A DNA stretch of 64,000 nucleotides, taken from Terriglobus roseus. Its GTDB lineage: Bacteria; Acidobacteriota; Terriglobia; Terriglobales; Acidobacteriaceae. Under the pieces are notes generated by a model, which worked only from the letters and a program-made list of their open reading frames with translations, did not search any database and was not told where the DNA came from. Positions within the stretch are counted from its first letter, which is position 1; each line of letters begins with the position of its first letter. Where the stretch lies: positions 1,116,001-1,180,000 of the forward strand of contig NZ_LT629690.1 in assembly GCF_900102185.1 (NCBI RefSeq). Direction: 5' to 3'. The translations under genes and the position numbers were made by a program. Of this stretch, positions 61,395-64,000 are shown piece by piece.

Positions 61395-63149
61395 TTGAGC
61401 GTGGATGCATCGGACGTACTGGTAGAACGGCTAATCGCTTGGGGTGTGGATACGATTTTTGGGCTGCCCGGCGACGGCATCAACGGCGTGATGGAAGCGC
61501 TTCGGAAGAAGCAGGACAAGATCAACTTCATCCATGTTCGGCATGAAGAATCCGCTGCGTTTATGGCCTGCGCTTATGCGAAGTTCACCGGAAAGATCGG
61601 TGTGTGTCTGGCAACGAGCGGACCTGGCGGAATCCATCTGCTGAATGGTTTGTACGACGCAAAGTTAGACGGCGCACCCGTGTTGGCCATCACCGGTATG
61701 CAGTTCACGGATGTTACCGGCTCGTTCGGTCAACAGGATGTGCAGTTGGACAAAGTCTTTATTGATGTTGCTGTTTATAACGAGCGCATCATGAGTCCCA
61801 CGCATGTTGAGTCAACCATGGACCTGGCAATCCGCACGGCGATCACTCGGCGTGGCGTAGCGCATGTGACGATTCCCATCGACACCCAGATGATGGAAGT
61901 GAAAAGTTCACAGCGTTCTGAGCGCAACGTGGCCCATCACAGCAATGCCGTCTATGCGATCGCAGGGAATAAGCCGGTCGAAGGCGACCTGCAATCTGCA
62001 GCTGCTGTTTTGAATGCCGGAAAACGCATCGCAATTCTTGCCGGAGCCGGGGCATTGCATGCAACCGAGGAATTGTTGCAGATCGCTGAACTGCTGGGAG
62101 CACCCATTGTGAAGCCGTTGTTGGGGAAGGCAACCGTGCCAGATGATTCGCCATATACAACAGGCGGAATTGGCCTTCTTGGAACGGCTCCCTCACAAGA
62201 GGTAATGGAAAACTGCGACACGCTGCTCATGGTCGGCACAAGCTATCCCTACATGGAGTATCTGCCCAAGCCCGGCGATTGTAAGTGCGTGCAGATTGAC
62301 GCGAATGCACAACGAATCAGCCTACGGTATCCGACCGAAGTGGGTCTCGTGGGTGACAGCAGGAAGACCCTTCGTGAGCTGTTGCCGCTGTTGCGGCACA
62401 ATGACTACCGCAAGTTCCTGGAGCAGGCTCAGACCGGTATGAAGGATTGGAACAAGATCATTGAAGCGGAAGGTACAGATCCCGCTTCTCCCATGAAGCC
62501 GCAGGTGGTGGGTTACGAACTGAGCAAGCGTACGCGGGAAGACGCGATTATCGTCAGTGACAGCGGTACAAACACTACCGTGTGGGCACGTTACATGCAC
62601 GCGAAGCGGGGACAAAAGCATTCATGCAGCGGCAACCTGGCGACCATGGCGGGCGGTATGCCCTACGCGATTGCGGCTCAGGTTGCATATCCAGATCGAC
62701 AGGTGATTGCAGTGATTGGCGACGGCGGCTTCACCATGCTGATGGGCGAGATCATCACCGCGGTGACCTATAAGTTGCCTATCAAGTTCGTCATTATCAA
62801 GAACAATACGTTGGGCCAAATTAAATGGGAGCAGATGGTCTTTGAGGGTAACCCCGAATACCAGTGCGACTTGCTTCCCATTGACTTCGTCTCGCTTGCA
62901 CGCTCAGTCGGTGCGGAAGGTATTCGTATCGACGAGCAGAAAACAGCAGGAGCGAGGTTTGATGAGGCCTTGGCGATGTCTGGTCCGGTGATCATTGAGT
63001 GCGTGGTTGATCCATTAACGGCGATGCTGCCTCCCAAAATCACTGCAAAGCAAGCATTGAAATTTACGGAAGCATTGGCGAAGGGCGAACCGAACCGTCT
63101 TCGCATTGCGCTGACTGCAGCACATGACACTGTTAGGCAAATTGTGTAA
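61395..63149 (+). CDS. ThDP-dependent enzyme, pyruvate oxidase / pyruvate:quinone dehydrogenase-like (PoxB type)
   Basis: 584 residues from TTG (GTG 61401 also fits). ThDP N-terminal glutamate in FIHVRHEESAAFMACAYAKF, central FAD-type region (AILAGAGALHATEELLQ), and the ThDP-Mg motif GDGGFTMLMGEIITAVTYKL with NN partner (IKNNTLGQIKWEQM). It lacks a clear C-terminal membrane-binding helix. Expected to decarboxylate pyruvate to acetate; acetolactate synthase-like use cannot be excluded. Followed by an enolase-superfamily gene on the same strand. Confidence 0.88.
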   Translation: MSVDASDVLVERLIAWGVDTIFGLPGDGINGVMEALRKKQDKINFIHVRHEESAAFMACAYAKFTGKIGVCLATSGPGGIHLLNGLYDAKLDGAPVLAITGMQFTDVTGSFGQQDVQLDKVFIDVAVYNERIMSPTHVESTMDLAIRTAITRRGVAHVTIPIDTQMMEVKSSQRSERNVAHHSNAVYAIAGNKPVEGDLQSAAAVLNAGKRIAILAGAGALHATEELLQIAELLGAPIVKPLLGKATVPDDSPYTTGGIGLLGTAPSQEVMENCDTLLMVGTSYPYMEYLPKPGDCKCVQIDANAQRISLRYPTEVGLVGDSRKTLRELLPLLRHNDYRKFLEQAQTGMKDWNKIIEAEGTDPASPMKPQVVGYELSKRTREDAIIVSDSGTNTTVWARYMHAKRGQKHSCSGNLATMAGGMPYAIAAQVAYPDRQVIAVIGDGGFTMLMGEIITAVTYKLPIKFVIIKNNTLGQIKWEQMVFEGNPEYQCDLLPIDFVSLARSVGAEGIRIDEQKTAGARFDEALAMSGPVIIECVVDPLTAMLPPKITAKQALKFTEALAKGEPNRLRIALTAAHDTVRQIV

Positions 63150-63198
63150 TTAAGCATCGCGGGATGGGCGACCGTCCGGCGATTCGTATAGGCATGCC

Positions 63199-64000
63199 TT
63201 GAATAGTTCTGCTCAGATTAGTAGCGATACCGTGAGCGCCTACGTCATCCCGACGGACGCACCGGAAGGTGACGGAACTTTTGCGTGGAATTCCACCACG
63301 CTTATTCTTGTGGAATTGAAGTGTGGCGATGTCACAGGTCTTGGCTATACCTACAGCCACAAGGCTGCAGCTTTGCTTGCCAGAGATTTGATCGACAAGG
63401 CTGTGGCTGGATCAGATCCATTCGATACCAATGCCATCTTTATGAAGATGCGTTACGAGCAGCGTAACTATGGGCGCGAGGGAGTTGCGGCCACTGCGCT
63501 GTCCGCGGTGGACGTCGCCCTGTGGGACCTGAAGGCGAAGTTGATGGGGCAGCCACTCGTTCGGGCGTTGGGGCAGATGCGTGATTCCGTGCCAGCCTAT
63601 GGCTCCGGTGGATTCACGACCTATACGGATGCGCAGTTGCAAGAGCAGTTGAGCGGTTGGGTAGAGCAGGGAATACCGCGCGTGAAGATGAAGATAGGAA
63701 CTCATCCTGAAGAGGATTTGCACCGAGTTGCTGTTGCTCGCGAAGCTATCGGCGATGATGCCGAGTTATTTGTTGACGCGAATGGCGCGTACTCGCGCAA
63801 GCAGGCCATGGGATTCGCGAAGAAGTTTTCAGAGGACTACCGAGTGACGTGGTTTGAAGAACCTGTAAGCTCCGACGACCTTGCGGGCTTGTGCCTGTTG
63901 CGGACTGAAGGGCCTTCGGGAATGGATATTGCCGCAGGCGAGTATGGTTTTACCGCAATGTATTTGCAACGCATGCTGGATGCGCAGGCGGTCGATGTTC
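63199..64000 (+). CDS. Mandelate racemase/muconate lactonising enzyme-family protein, partial
   Basis: Open to the right edge. Starts at TTG 63199 or GTG 63232 (TVSAYVIPTDAPEGDGTFAW). Enolase-superfamily features: ALSAVDVALWDLKAKLMGQP, the second-domain lysine in VKMKIGTHPEED, the metal Asp in FVDANGAYSRKQAMGFAKKF, the metal Glu in WFEEPVSSDDLAGLCLL and the next acidic residue in IAAGEYGFTAMYLQ. Acid-sugar dehydratase or racemase is likely. It may share an operon with the ThDP gene 50 bases upstream. Confidence 0.9.
   Translation, partial: MNSSAQISSDTVSAYVIPTDAPEGDGTFAWNSTTLILVELKCGDVTGLGYTYSHKAAALLARDLIDKAVAGSDPFDTNAIFMKMRYEQRNYGREGVAATALSAVDVALWDLKAKLMGQPLVRALGQMRDSVPAYGSGGFTTYTDAQLQEQLSGWVEQGIPRVKMKIGTHPEEDLHRVAVAREAIGDDAELFVDANGAYSRKQAMGFAKKFSEDYRVTWFEEPVSSDDLAGLCLLRTEGPSGMDIAAGEYGFTAMYLQRMLDAQAVDV

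Noticed and set aside
1-64000. tRNA, rRNA or CRISPR arrays
   Set aside because: No CCA-type tRNA cloverleaf, rRNA core motif or regularly spaced repeats were recognised by eye.

Overview
The window looks like chromosomal or large-plasmid DNA of an acidobacterium of class Terriglobia (Granulicella, Terriglobus or Edaphobacter type). This is inferred from the mix of families: a TIGR03435 remnant, a giant beta-propeller sensor kinase, Crp/Fnr proteins ending in a CECY motif, RclC/DoxX-type membrane proteins and GT4-GH130 pairs. No rRNA, tRNA or CRISPR array was recognised. Coding density is moderate, and an unusual number of genes are truncated, fused or frameshifted.

Region 1 (1-6.8 kb): a three-subunit periplasmic molybdenum aldehyde/xanthine oxidoreductase operon (paoABC-like, minus strand, running off the left edge). 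Upstream lie a decayed desaturase fragment and two tandem palindromes. A LysR regulator and the start of a conjugation-type T4SS follow (virB2, virB3, truncated virB4). Region 2 (6.7-18.1 kb): a sensor kinase whose 3' end is fused tail-to-tail with the broken virB4, then a mutasome cassette (imuA-imuB-dnaE2) collapsed by an internal deletion. After these come an SRAP/YedK DNA-protein crosslink protein with a structured 5' region, a likely small structured RNA (6S-like) ending in a good terminator, and a VapBC module. Region 3 (18-25 kb): secreted proteins, an RclC/RclR-like oxidant-response pair, a doxX with an amber codon, a TetR regulator and a frameshifted cupin.

Region 4 (25-44 kb) reads as a stress-resistance island. 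It has ferritin-like DUF892 proteins, manganese catalase, transaldolase, a KaiC-like ATPase coupled through a 39-codon ORF to a PAS histidine kinase, a GT4-toroid plus GH130 mannoside pair, a stand-alone ATP-synthase delta subunit, an omega-like RNA polymerase subunit, a response regulator coupled to a DUF892 protein, and three Crp/Fnr regulators in a row. Region 5 (44-53 kb): a fatty-acid desaturase, a RES-Xre toxin-antitoxin module with a clear operator, a Tat-exported Gfo/Idh/MocA oxidoreductase, a PQQ-type sugar dehydrogenase, and two adjacent frameshifted genes (uvrA-like and pyrophosphatase).

Region 6 (53-64 kb): a tightly overlapped four-gene operon (PIG-L deacetylase, NodS-like methyltransferase, GT2 glycosyltransferase, acyl-CoA-dehydrogenase-like protein), the best candidate here for an undescribed biosynthetic pathway. 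Then follow a response regulator, DUF2252, a third DUF892 protein, an NRAMP-type metal transporter, a ThDP-dependent PoxB-like enzyme and an enolase-superfamily gene cut by the right edge.

All functions come from reading translated sequence and remembered family motifs; no search was run. Many of the broken genes are single-base frameshifts, so assembly error must be separated from real decay.
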